From assembly GCF_003316765.1 (NCBI RefSeq), contig NZ_NIJF01000060.1:186001-250000 (forward strand): a DNA stretch of 64,000 nt, read 5' to 3'. Each line of letters opens with the position of its first letter. Positions within the stretch are counted from its first letter, which is position 1. Origin of the DNA: Bacillus sp. P14.5 (GTDB lineage: Bacteria; Bacillota; Bacilli; Bacillales; Bacillaceae_B). Shown in pieces: positions 27,609 to 35,340 of this stretch. The notes below the pieces were generated by a model that ran no database searches, was not told the DNA's origin, and saw only the letters and a list, made by a program, of their open reading frames with translations. The translations under genes were made by a program, and so were the position numbers.

Positions 27609-27678
27609 GTAAAGATATCTTTACATATAGTATAAAAGAAATAAGCAGGTGTGTAAAGATATCTTTACATACCTGCTT
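27609..27678 (-). promoter_or_regulatory. XRE promoter with two palindromic operators, one doubling as a terminator hairpin
   Basis: GTAAAGATATCTTTAC occurs at 27609-27624 and 27653-27668, centres 44 bp apart. On the minus strand, TTTACA (inside the distal copy), a 17-bp spacer and TATACT form a promoter, so one operator covers the -35 and the other lies just past the -10. The distal copy extends to a 36-bp near-perfect palindrome (27643-27678, AAGCAGGT ends) followed by T-rich sequence, fit to terminate the upstream rodA-like transcript. Confidence 0.75.
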
Positions 27679-27776
27679 ACTAAAATTTTTATTTTCCTAA
27701 CATAGGATTGTTTGTTTCATCGGCCGGAAGTACTCAAGCATCTTATTTTACCAGAGTATTGAATTCCGTCTTTTCC

Positions 27777-28937
27777 CTATCCCTCCCGGCTGCTGAACAT
27801 ATATTCTTTCGTTTTTGCTGAAATATTATTCACCAGGCTGAGGGCGAGCAAGGTTCCGAGAACGGAGCTTCCCCCATAGCTGAGCAGTGGCAGAGGTATT
27901 CCCGTAATTGGCACCAGCCCAATGACCATTCCAACATTCTCAAAGATATGGAAGGTCAGCATGGCAACCACTCCGGAAACAATCAGGCTTTCGAACTCTC
28001 CTTTATTCCTCAGAGCTACCGAGACAATCTTAAAGATGAGCAGGAAATACAGGCTCAGAACGACGGATCCCCCAATGAATCCAAATTCTTCTCCAATTAC
28101 GGTGAAGATGAAGTCAGAGTGGGCTTCCGGTACAATGACCTGCCCTTCATTAAACCCTTTTCCAAAGAAGGTGCCCGACCCTGTTGCAAGGATTGATTGT
28201 TTCAGCTGATAGCCAATTCCATGCCCGAACCCAAATGGGTCCAGCCAGGAATGGATTCTATTCATCTGATAGTCATCGAGGACCTGTAATAAGAAATCTG
28301 AATTATAGATGTAGATATAAACCAATCCGGAAAGCATCAGAACAGTGACCGCAATCAGCAGGGTAACCAGCTTCCAGTCTATCCCCGAAAGGAACAGCAT
28401 CCCAGCTGCAATACACATGACGACCATGCCTGTTCCGGCATCCGGCTGTATCAGGATTAAGGCCAGCGGGACCAGTGTGATGCCAAACGTCTTTAGAATC
28501 AGGAGAAAATCCGATTTTAACGTTCTCATGTCTCGATTTTCATTATGCCTGCTGATGACGGAGGCTAGAAATAAGATCAGGAACACTTTCATAAACTCGG
28601 ACGGCTGAAGTGAAAATCCGGGAATGGAGAACCAGGCTTTAGTCCCTTTGATTTCAGGAGCAATGGTTTCCGGCGAAATCATGAGGACAAACAAGGAAAG
28701 AACTCCTAAAAAGTACAAGTATGGAGAAAGCTTCCGAAGCTGTTCAAAATCAAACAGGTAGACTATGGAGGTAACTATTAGTCCAGCAAAAAACCAGATT
28801 GCTTGTTTGATTGCAAAATTGTCTCCGTAGGGAAGATATTTTTGCGAACTGTATATAGACGCACAACTGATAATCATAAAAAGCATGATTAAAAACAGCA
28901 AATCCAAATCAATATTCTTATAATTGCGGTTTTCCAT
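27777..28937 (-). CDS. RodA/FtsW/SpoVE family protein (SEDS glycosyltransferase)
   Basis: About 386 residues from ATG 28937 (AAGGAG upstream). Around ten membrane helices. Family motifs: LQPSEFMKVFLIL, ALILIQPDAGTGMV, ATGSGTFFGKGFNEGQ, PEAHSDFIFTVIGEEFGF and PLPLLSYGGSS. SEDS proteins polymerise lipid II into peptidoglycan for elongation, division or spore cortex; the FGF...GKGF features fit RodA-type paralogs. No partner penicillin-binding protein is in the window. Confidence 0.85.
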   Translation of the reverse strand: MENRNYKNIDLDLLFLIMLFMIISCASIYSSQKYLPYGDNFAIKQAIWFFAGLIVTSIVYLFDFEQLRKLSPYLYFLGVLSLFVLMISPETIAPEIKGTKAWFSIPGFSLQPSEFMKVFLILFLASVISRHNENRDMRTLKSDFLLILKTFGITLVPLALILIQPDAGTGMVVMCIAAGMLFLSGIDWKLVTLLIAVTVLMLSGLVYIYIYNSDFLLQVLDDYQMNRIHSWLDPFGFGHGIGYQLKQSILATGSGTFFGKGFNEGQVIVPEAHSDFIFTVIGEEFGFIGGSVVLSLYFLLIFKIVSVALRNKGEFESLIVSGVVAMLTFHIFENVGMVIGLVPITGIPLPLLSYGGSSVLGTLLALSLVNNISAKTKEYMFSSREG

Positions 28938-29084
28938 GATAGCATTAATCTCCTTAATAGATGAACACTTAGAAGTCATTTATTTACTTCTACTTTATTA
29001 GACGAAGAAGAACAGCAAGAAGTTTCGACGAATTTCACAATTGTAACAGAAAGGACAGAACGTCAAATTCAAGTGAAACCCCAA

Positions 29085-29116
29085 AAAACCGGAACACTTC
29101 CTCTTTCCCGGTTTTC
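29085..29116 (-). terminator. Terminator of the small membrane-protein gene
   Basis: AAAACCGG / CCGGTTTT stem; on the minus strand it is followed by a T-run. It lies about 60 bases after the stop at 29177. Confidence 0.6.
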
Positions 29117-29176
29117 GCTTGTTTCTAATTTTTTTTCTCTCTGTTATAAATACTCTTCATTCAAATAATTAGCAGT

Positions 29177-29341
29177 TTAATACCCCGCAACCCACAGCAT
29201 AAGAAAAATCAACATTATGGAAGACCAAACAAGAATTGAAAACTTCGACTTGCTTCGGTCATTCTTAATGAACCTGATCCCAGTTATTTCAACGATTGCA
29301 CCTGCAACTAACAAGGTTATAAAGATATACCATGCTGTCAT
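29177..29341 (-). CDS. Small two-helix membrane protein, 54 residues
   Basis: ATG 29341 follows AAGGAGAGTGGAG. The product MTAWYIFITLLVAGAIVEI has a first helix, a basic loop KNDRSKSK and a second helix ending LWVAGY. It has a strong ribosome binding site and its own terminator. No family recognised. Confidence 0.65.
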   Translation of the reverse strand: MTAWYIFITLLVAGAIVEITGIRFIKNDRSKSKFSILVWSSIMLIFLMLWVAGY

Positions 29342-29415
29342 TTACTCCACTCTCCTTATGTTCATTATTGTTCTGGTGCAGCGGCATTATGAGCACACAT
29401 CTTCATAAAATCAGC

Positions 29416-30314
29416 CTATTCTTTAGCCTTCTTCCAAACAAATCTTCTTCCCACTAAGCGAAAACCGGCGGATTCGTACAGTCTATTGGGAGCAGGGTGA
29501 TTTTCCGCCATGGCTGTGTAAACAGTTGCTTTATTAGCTCCTAAATCTTTTGCCGCCTTTAAGAAAGAAACTAATAGCGCTTTACTGATGCCTTTTTTCC
29601 TGAACTCATGAAAACAGGAGACGGCCTCTATGGTAGCTAATTTGTTTTTCTCATCGTACCGTCCGCTGCAGAGAGCTGCTACTTTTTCACGGGGCCCAAT
29701 GACAACTAAATCCAGCTGGGGCGATATGTGGATGTTTCATACATTCTATTAAATATCTCCTCATTGAACTCTAAGCCATAGCAAAGTTTATAAGCTTTAT
29801 AGACCTGTATAGGATTGTTCAACTCCGGAACAGATCTGATAAAAAAATCCGAAGGCAGAGGAATCTCCGGAGTAACTGTACCAGAAAATTCAAAATCTCT
29901 TCTTATCCAGTACTCCTCCGATTTCACATACTCCATGTTCACTAGAAATTCCTCAAAATCACTATCATTCTCATACACTTCCCATACTCTATAACCGCAG
30001 CCATCGATAGATTGCTGTTCCCCTGCTACAACCATATCTTTAAAAATATACCTGTACCCAGGCGCAAGACAAAAGGCATCTTCCTCGAGCAAGCCTACTA
30101 ACTGTTCCCCATTAAACCACAGCAGAACATCCTTCAATGCTTCGTCTATACTTTTCACCGGTTCTGCCAAGCCCCTTGAAAGGGCAGTTTGAAATTCAAA
30201 TAAGGTTATATTATTATCAAATCTTGTTCCATAAGTTTCATAAGTCCCCTCCAAAAAAGTTAAGATTCTTTGAAAGTCATTGATATCTTGGTATTTTCTA
30301 TATGTAATTGACAT
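29416..30314 (-). pseudogene. GNAT-family N-acetyltransferase, frameshifted
   Basis: The first 202 codons end at a stop near 29706. Adding one base to the C-run (GGGG on the plus strand, 29718-29721) continues the frame as QLDLVVIGPREKVAALC, then the acetyl-CoA-binding EAVSCFHEFRKKGISKALL and RLYESAGFRLVGRR. The repaired protein is about 299 residues with the GNAT core at the C-terminus. Substrate unknown. GAGGG precedes ATG 30314. Most likely a sequencing error in an intact gene. Confidence 0.75.
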
Positions 30315-30476
30315 GGTCAGCCCTCTACTTTCATTTATCGCGTTCTTACTACCAATTATTCAAAAAGGGTACTATGAGCAATGGCTTACTCAATACCGCA
30401 GTTTACAATCAAAATCACCCACTGGTGGTTGACTTGCTGCTCGAAACCTCTCTTACCGGCCTCGGTATAAAAGGCT

Positions 30477-30553
30477 CACTGATTGATTTCATCAGCAATT
30501 AATCCACTTTGAAAAATTTCAAGAAATCAGCGGAGAAATTCCGCTGATTTTAG
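30477..30553. repeat. Single hairpin unit related to the 57.1-kb array
   Basis: CACTGATTGATTTCATCAGC followed by AATCAGCGGAGAAATTCCGC / TGATT. The region at 57089-57213 has the same two parts in the same order (CACTGATTAATCTCATCAGC, then GCGGAGAAATTCCGC hairpins). Here it also sits where a terminator for the minus-strand gene at 30555 would be. Confidence 0.6.
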
Positions 30554-30554
30554 A

Positions 30555-30734
30555 TTATTCATGTCCTTCAAAGGTAAAACGCCTACTTAAAACAATGGTG
30601 ATCAGTCCCGCAATGTTAAGTAAAAACATCGATAAATAATAAATCGAACTGCTTCCACCTAACAGATATGAAGAGTATCTAGCCGCATTGAATAATAAAA
30701 TGATGATGACTACTGAAAAAGTGGTTCTATTCAT
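30555..30734 (-). CDS. Small membrane protein, 59 residues
   Basis: ATG 30734 with AAGGAG 9 bases upstream. MNRTTFSVVIIILLFNAARY then a second helix (YLSMFLLNIAGLITIVL) and a charged tail. Two membrane helices, function unknown. Confidence 0.6.
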   Translation of the reverse strand: MNRTTFSVVIIILLFNAARYSSYLLGGSSSIYYLSMFLLNIAGLITIVLSRRFTFEGHE

Positions 30735-30910
30735 TAGCAAAAACTCCTTAATACTGTGAATTTTTCTATCCTTTCTCAGTAATGCTTCTCAAAGTATGAA
30801 ACACTATACTTAGCATTAAGGTGCACTCTTATCCTATACCAGTTTTACGGATAGTTCTTTAAAAGGTTTCATTTCTCCTGAAAAATAATACATGTCCCAG
30901 TAAGCCAAAA

Positions 30911-30937
30911 GGCTGCTCCCTCATTCGCGGAACAGCC
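30911..30937 (-). terminator. Terminator of the uspA-like gene
   Basis: GGCTGCTCC / GGAACAGCC imperfect stem; on the minus strand it is followed by TTTTGG. It lies directly after the stop of the gene ending at 30944. Confidence 0.6.
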
Positions 30938-30943
30938 ACTTCC

Positions 30944-31363
30944 TTATTTCACAATCAATACCGGACATTCTGCTCGTTTGGCAACCTTATGGCTGACACT
31001 TCCCAATACAAATTCCTGCAGTCCGTTCAACCCGCGGCTCCCAATAATCGCAATGTCAATTCCATTATTATTGATATAATCCACAATTTCCGGACCAGGT
31101 TCTCCGTGCAGGATGGTCAGTGTATAGGAGACTCCCTTCTCTTTCGCAAGCTTTTCCACATCCCTCATGCGTTCAATCCGGGTATCACCAATATTGCTTG
31201 TATTCCAATTAGAAAGAACATCTGACTTTGCCCGGTCGTGGTCCACGACATATACCACTTCTACCGTTGACCCCTCACTGCATTTGGCAATGTGTACGGC
31301 GTTTTCCGCAGCGCGTTTTGAATGCTCTGAGCCATCCGATGCGAGTAAGATTTTTTTGTACAC
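30944..31363 (-). CDS. Universal stress protein (UspA family)
   Basis: 139 residues, one Usp domain. KKILLASDGSEHSKRAAENA at the start, ILHGEPGPEIVDYI in the middle, and the ATP-binding GSRGLNGLQEFVLGSVS (GxxGx9GS) at about 109-125, so it is the nucleotide-binding type. A cytoplasmic stress protein, single gene with its own terminator. Confidence 0.9.
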   Translation of the reverse strand: MYKKILLASDGSEHSKRAAENAVHIAKCSEGSTVEVVYVVDHDRAKSDVLSNWNTSNIGDTRIERMRDVEKLAKEKGVSYTLTILHGEPGPEIVDYINNNGIDIAIIGSRGLNGLQEFVLGSVSHKVAKRAECPVLIVK

Positions 31364-31585
31364 TCTTATTCCCCCTCAATGTGATCCAAGTTTGTTCGCC
31401 AGGTTCTTAACTAATTCTGTACTTTTTTCATTAATCCTTTTACATTCACAGGAATACCTATGAATAACCTCAAAAAATCCGCATAAACAGGCTATTCTAT
31501 AATTCAGATCAGCACTGCCCGGCTCTGCTGATCTATTGAATTGCTTCATAGAATTTTTCATGGAAACAATTTCACAAAACATAAA

Positions 31586-31613
31586 AGGTTTACCCTAGTT
31601 AAAGAGTAAACCT
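31586..31613. terminator. Possible stem-loop
   Basis: AGGTTTAC / GTAAACCT, 8-bp stem with a 12-base loop, between the DUF2500 gene (ending at 31666 on the minus strand) and the uspA region. Confidence 0.4.
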
Positions 31614-31665
31614 CATAGCAAGCATTCATATGTAGAGTAGTTCGCAAATACTCAATTAAATTTTA

Positions 31666-32094
31666 TTAAAAACCTCCACCATGACCTTTCATCCCTCTAT
31701 CCGTCTCAAACCCTAAATAACGGGTGCCTTGAAAGGTCAGCTTCCCATAATCTTCTTCAGACAGCTGGCCGTATTCTTTTCCCGATACGTTGAACTCGCT
31801 CCGGTCACCGCTTTCAAACTCAAAAGTTACAAAATATTTAGTATGAGAACTGGAGGAATGATGGTGATGAACATCCTGGTTAGAATGAACACTGGATCTT
31901 CTGGTAACATCGGTACGTTTCGATTTCACAACAGCCTGCACGTTTAGTCTGGGTGACTGTTCATTTTTATTCCACTGACCAATTCCTTTGATAGCCGTAA
32001 ATAAGATACCGCCAATAGTTACAACAAAAATGATCCCAATAAATACAGGGACAATTTGGAACATGATGTCTCCCCCAGCAACTGGATCAGACAT
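31666..32094 (-). CDS. DUF2500 domain protein
   Basis: 142 residues. One N-terminal membrane helix (about 12-34), a linker with HHHHSSSSH, then KYFVTFEFESGDRSEFNVSG and EEDYGKLTFQGTRYLGFE, the DUF2500 signature. AAAGGAGTG precedes the ATG. Function unknown; membrane-anchored with a small beta-domain. Confidence 0.85.
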   Translation of the reverse strand: MSDPVAGGDIMFQIVPVFIGIIFVVTIGGILFTAIKGIGQWNKNEQSPRLNVQAVVKSKRTDVTRRSSVHSNQDVHHHHSSSSHTKYFVTFEFESGDRSEFNVSGKEYGQLSEEDYGKLTFQGTRYLGFETDRGMKGHGGGF

Positions 32095-32213
32095 GATAAC
32101 ACTCCTTTCTATACCTATAATTTCTTTCTACGAGTGAAAGTTAAAATTGGTTTCAATTTAGGGCTTTTTTCTTTAGCTTAGTTGGATTCACCATGCCATA
32201 GATAAATAAAAAT

Positions 32214-32891
32214 CTACTCGTTGCTTTCATAGGAATCGTCACTTTCCTGATCAAAACCGTTTTCCTTCTTTTCAAGAGCATCAACCCATGCTGGCTGCTG
32301 ATCGTCCTGATTTTCATTGTAGATTTCCCTGGCATTCTTCTCTTTCATGTACGATTTTAAATCATGGATATCATTGTTGTTTCCGATGATATTCCCAAGG
32401 CCCTGGTTGTGTTTTTTATTGCTTCTGAAATTAGTGGGGAAATTGTAGCCGAAATTGACAGCAGAGGCATCTTCAATTGTGCCGATGTGAATGTCTCTAA
32501 AAGTAAAATCTGTTGGCGGAGGAACAGTGTTTGTTGATGGTTCTATGGATTTTTCTCCTTCAAGAAAATACGGGATCTCTTTGCCATTGATTTTGATGAG
32601 GATGTCCTCTTTTGGATGGACGCTGGCTGTATCCTTGGGGGATTTGATGCGGTTCGTCCCTATAGGTTCAGGTTTCTGTTCAAACGTATTACCAATATTT
32701 AATGATCCGCTCAACTCTTTGATATCGATTGTATCCAGCTGGTAGATCATTTTTTCCAAGTTCAGTGTTTCAATTCTTTCAATCTCCAAATGGACCGTTT
32801 TTTTATTACTCTCAATGGCTTTTTCTAAACGATCCAGCCTCTTGTGAAGGTCCTGCAATGATGATAAAATTGCATCCTCTTTAGAAGTCAT
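32214..32891 (-). CDS. GerPC-like spore protein with coiled coil and GerP-type repeats
   Basis: About 225 residues from ATG 32891 (AAAGG 9 bases upstream). N-terminal coiled coil (about 5-45: LHKRLDRLEKAIESNKKTVH), then two segments of GerP-type wording, LSGSLNIGNTF and ASAVNFGYNFPTNF...KHNQGLGNIIGNNND, and an acidic Asn/Asp-rich tail. GerPC is the coiled-coil member of the spore-coat gerPA-PF operon, needed for germinant access. The second GerP-like repeat links it to its four small neighbours. I infer a mother-cell, coat-located role. Confidence 0.6.
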   Translation of the reverse strand: MTSKEDAILSSLQDLHKRLDRLEKAIESNKKTVHLEIERIETLNLEKMIYQLDTIDIKELSGSLNIGNTFEQKPEPIGTNRIKSPKDTASVHPKEDILIKINGKEIPYFLEGEKSIEPSTNTVPPPTDFTFRDIHIGTIEDASAVNFGYNFPTNFRSNKKHNQGLGNIIGNNNDIHDLKSYMKEKNAREIYNENQDDQQPAWVDALEKKENGFDQESDDSYESNE

Positions 32892-32978
32892 ACGTTTCAT
32901 CCTTTATATGAATTTGCACTCGCCACCCCCTCCTGCATACTATAAGGGGAATTCACTTTATTGTTTAAGGAGGCAGAT

Positions 32979-33206
32979 ATGAACGTATTTTCAAACAGTC
33001 CAGCCATTCACTTTGACTCCCTCGATGTTCGTACGATTGAGAATAACTCAGGAATCTTCATCGGAAGAAACCGGCATCTGAATTGGCGTTCAGTTGAAAT
33101 AAGCCGTTCCGGTTTTGGCGGCATTTATGGTAGAAAGAATGATCATTCTTCGAGTGCATACCTTGTCCTAAAAGAAGATGGAAATAATAAAGTAAATCTT
33201 AAGTAG
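32979..33206 (+). CDS. Small GerP-like spore protein (paralog 1)
   Basis: 75 residues from ATG 32979 (AAGGAGG upstream). Core IENNSGIFIGRNRHLNW then SGFGGIYGRKNDHSS. The pattern S-G-[IV]-F-x-G-x-N-x4-W followed by G-x-G-x3-G is shared with the next three genes. Divergent from the GerPC-like gene; its end overlaps the convergent paralog 2 by 8 bases. Probably a sporulation protein; exact function unknown. Confidence 0.6.
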   Translation: MNVFSNSPAIHFDSLDVRTIENNSGIFIGRNRHLNWRSVEISRSGFGGIYGRKNDHSSSAYLVLKEDGNNKVNLK

Positions 33207-33405
33207 AGTGGCCGGTTTGATTTTCTTCCTTGAATACGAGTGAGCTATTACTGGACAATGTGTTGCCGTTTCCCTTAACATTCCCTAACCCTTCCGCTTT
33301 CCCTGAGCTTTTAATCCATTTGTATTGAAGGTTTTCTCCATAAAAAACGCCCGATCCATTGATGACTCTGTCAATCTTCAGCCTCTCAAAACGGATTTTA
33401 GCCAT
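33199..33405 (-). CDS. Small GerP-like spore protein (paralog 2)
   Basis: 68 residues. VINGSGVFYGENLQYKW then AEGLGNVKGNGNTLSSNSS carries the shared motif. GAGGGGG lies 7 bases before the ATG. Convergent with paralog 1, overlapping at the stops. Confidence 0.6.
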   Translation of the reverse strand: MAKIRFERLKIDRVINGSGVFYGENLQYKWIKSSGKAEGLGNVKGNGNTLSSNSSLVFKEENQTGHST

Positions 33406-33510
33406 TTTGCATCCCCCTCGATACTTCTGTCCTTTATGTTATAGATATTTCATTTTTAAAGAAGTATGCCCTTTCCACTCAAAGAGAAAGGAAATCTGGA
33501 AATAAAATAA

Positions 33511-33537
33511 TCCTACTCCAAAAAAACTGGAGCAGGA
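33511..33537. terminator. Terminator-like hairpin
   Basis: TCCTACTCCA / TGGAGCAGGA, stem with one mismatch and an A-rich loop, between paralog 2 and the dispersed repeat. Confidence 0.5.
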
Positions 33538-33540
33538 CAG

Positions 33541-33726
33541 CTGTGGTTGTCTTTGGAAAGCTTGCCTGTCGGGGCTGACCAAAGCGCTTCCGCTTTTGTT
33601 TCGTCCAGCTGCAGCGCCTAGCCCCTCGGGGTCAAATAACCCAAAGAGAATAAAAGGAAAGACCGCCTTTTTTCTCTTTGTAACATTTGCCTGTCGGGGT
33701 TGACCAAGGCGCTTCCGCTTTTGTTC
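33541..33726. repeat. Bacillaceae-type dispersed repeat with internal duplication
   Basis: GCCTGTCGGGGCTGACCAAA with GCGCTTCCGCTTTTGTT (33564-33602) recurs with two changes at 33689-33726. Between them are GTCCAGCTGCAGCGCCTAGC, CCCCTCGGGGTC and a long hairpin (CAAAGAGA / TCTCTTTG, 33641-33680). I recognise the wording from intergenic repeats in other Bacillaceae. No coding function. Confidence 0.65.
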
Positions 33727-33978
33727 TTAACTTTGACTGACGGGTTGGTTCGCAGCTTCCTGGTACTGTGTAAAATCAGAATCAATAAGATCATTATCGT
33801 TTATGACGGTGACAATATTGGAGGAAGTATTTTGATATCCGGCGATTTTGCCGAATCCAAAATTATTTTTCCTGTTCACCTGCCAATTGGTCTGAGTATT
33901 TTCACCGGTAAAAATACCGGAATTAGAAGAAACAGAAGAGATTGTAATATTACTGAATTGTATATTGATGGCTTTCAT
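33727..33978 (-). CDS. Small GerP-like spore protein (paralog 3)
   Basis: 83 residues. ISSVSSNSGIFTGENTQTNW then NNFGFGKIAGYQNTSSN, and a C-terminal acidic INDNDLIDSDFTQ segment shared in style with paralog 4. The ribosome binding site is weak; it lies 18 bases after paralog 4 and is probably read with it. Confidence 0.6.
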   Translation of the reverse strand: MKAINIQFSNITISSVSSNSGIFTGENTQTNWQVNRKNNFGFGKIAGYQNTSSNIVTVINDNDLIDSDFTQYQEAANQPVSQS

Positions 33979-33996
33979 GTGGTTACACTTCTTTTC

Positions 33997-34239
33997 TTAT
34001 ATTTGAGAGGTCGGCTGCAGGTTTATTCCTTCAGGCTGAGCAATAGGTGTATCCACAAAATCTGGATCATTAATCACACTGGAACAGCCGAAGACAACTG
34101 AATTCACATAATTTCCGATCCCGGCATTCATTTTTCCTTGCGAGTTCCAATCTGGCTGGCTGTTCTGTCCTGAAGCCACGATGGAATTTGAGGACATGCT
34201 CAGCACATTAATCTGATTAAACACGACACAAACAGGCAT
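33997..34239 (-). CDS. Small GerP-like spore protein (paralog 4)
   Basis: 80 residues from ATG 34239 (GGGGGAG upstream). VLSMSSNSIVASGQNSQPDW then AGIGNYVNSVVFGCSSVIND and DPDFVDTPI, the same layout as paralog 3. First gene of a likely two-gene unit. An earlier ATG at 34254 would place the ribosome binding site inside the gene. Confidence 0.6.
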   Translation of the reverse strand: MPVCVVFNQINVLSMSSNSIVASGQNSQPDWNSQGKMNAGIGNYVNSVVFGCSSVINDPDFVDTPIAQPEGINLQPTSQI

Positions 34240-34350
34240 GATTTTCTCCCCCAATCCTTGGATGGTTACTGTATGTATATGTTTGTTTCAATGTAATGTG
34301 ACAGGAATGGCTGGTGACCGGACAAGTTGAACTAACCTCCCTTAATGGAT

Positions 34351-34541
34351 GGCTAATTTCGCATACATTGTTGCATTCGGAAAAATCCCAAAAGCCGGAT
34401 TTTTCCCTGGATACTAGGCCTTTTCGCTCTAAACGAAGAGAGAAGCTCTTTTCTCTCTTATTTAAAAGGATTTTCCGGGTTAATTACGGTTCTATCTTTC
34501 GCAATTAATATCAAATAGCCACAAAGTTTACGAAAAGAGCC
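34351..34541 (+). mobile_element. 191-bp MITE, copy A
   Basis: Starts GGCTAATTTCGCATACATTG and ends CACAAAGTTTACGAAAAGAG followed by CC. It is flanked by TAATGGAT on both sides (34343-34350 and 34542-34549), a perfect 8-bp duplication. The internal hairpin GGAAAAATCC / GGATTTTTCC is shared with the other copies. It lies just upstream of the CBO0543 gene and may have replaced its original leader. Confidence 0.85.
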
Positions 34542-34603
34542 TAATGGATAAACCGAACGCCGCCGGACATATTAAGTATATTCCTTCTGTAAGGGTGAGA
34601 CTT

Positions 34604-35164
34604 ATGAAAGTACAACGTGATCATCTGTTGGATGTCAGGCTGATTGAAGACCATTTATTTGCCTTGGATGCTAAGGGCTGGTTCCGCTATGAATTTTTAA
34701 CACCCGAATGGTTCCTGCTGCTGGGTTTTTTTACAGTACCCTGGATTATCTGGTTTTTCTTGAAGAAAAGAAGACTTTTGGTGGAATCTATCCTGTTTGG
34801 GGTTATTGTGATGCTGATTACCCTTCTATTGGATACTGTGGGTTTGCAATTCAGGCTCTGGGAATACCCAATTGAATTTGTACCAGTGATTCCAAGAGCC
34901 TTCCCATTTGATATATCCATGGTACCCGTCCCTTATATGCTTATGTGTCAATATTTTAAAACGGGGAAATCGTTCGGCGCAGCACTTGTTATTATGGCGG
35001 CTTCCTACGCGTTTATTGGCGAGCCATTTTGTGAGTGGCTATCCCTCGTTCATTATGTGAATTGGCACTACTTCTATTCTTTCGTTTATTACATTCTTCT
35101 CGGAACAGGAATTCGATTTCTAATTATCAAAATTACGAAGTATGAGGCTAGGGCTCAAGGATGA
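34604..35164 (+). CDS. CBO0543 family membrane protein
   Basis: 186 residues from ATG 34604 (AAGGGTGAG upstream). PEWFLLLGFFTVPWIIWFFL, LLDTVGLQFRLWEYP, IPRAFPFDISMVPVPYML and YAFIGEPFCEWLSLVHYVNW are features of the CBO0543 family of Firmicutes: about five membrane helices, function unknown. Upstream in-frame codons extend into the MITE target site and are unlikely to be translated. Confidence 0.8.
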   Translation: MKVQRDHLLDVRLIEDHLFALDAKGWFRYEFLTPEWFLLLGFFTVPWIIWFFLKKRRLLVESILFGVIVMLITLLLDTVGLQFRLWEYPIEFVPVIPRAFPFDISMVPVPYMLMCQYFKTGKSFGAALVIMAASYAFIGEPFCEWLSLVHYVNWHYFYSFVYYILLGTGIRFLIIKITKYEARAQG

Positions 35165-35250
35165 CAAAATTCTTGCCCTTTTTTATTTCAACAGGCTGCT
35201 GCCCTGCCTATGGAAGTTTTTTAAAATAGTTCCACAACTTTTTAATCTAA

Positions 35251-35316
35251 TTGACAATGATTATCATTATTAGTATATTATAAAGGATGATCGTTGGTGA
35301 TAATGATTATCAATAT
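35251..35316 (+). promoter_or_regulatory. Promoter with two Fur boxes
   Basis: TTGACA (35251-35256), 17-bp spacer, TATATT (35274-35279). A Fur box TGACAATGATTATCATTAT covers the -35 and spacer; a second, TGATAATGATTATCAATAT, lies at 35298-35316. Both match the GATAATGATAATCATTATC consensus closely. The downstream gene should be iron-repressed. Confidence 0.9.
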
Positions 35317-35340
35317 TATTTAGAAAAGAGGAATTATAAG

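Noticed and set aside
30308-30502. 64-codon plus-strand frame
   Set aside because: Starts inside the GNAT promoter without a ribosome binding site and ends in the dispersed hairpin element.
31376-31582. 68-codon minus-strand frame ending just before the uspA-like gene
   Set aside because: No ribosome binding site at any start, mixed composition with many Cys, more likely the uspA promoter region.
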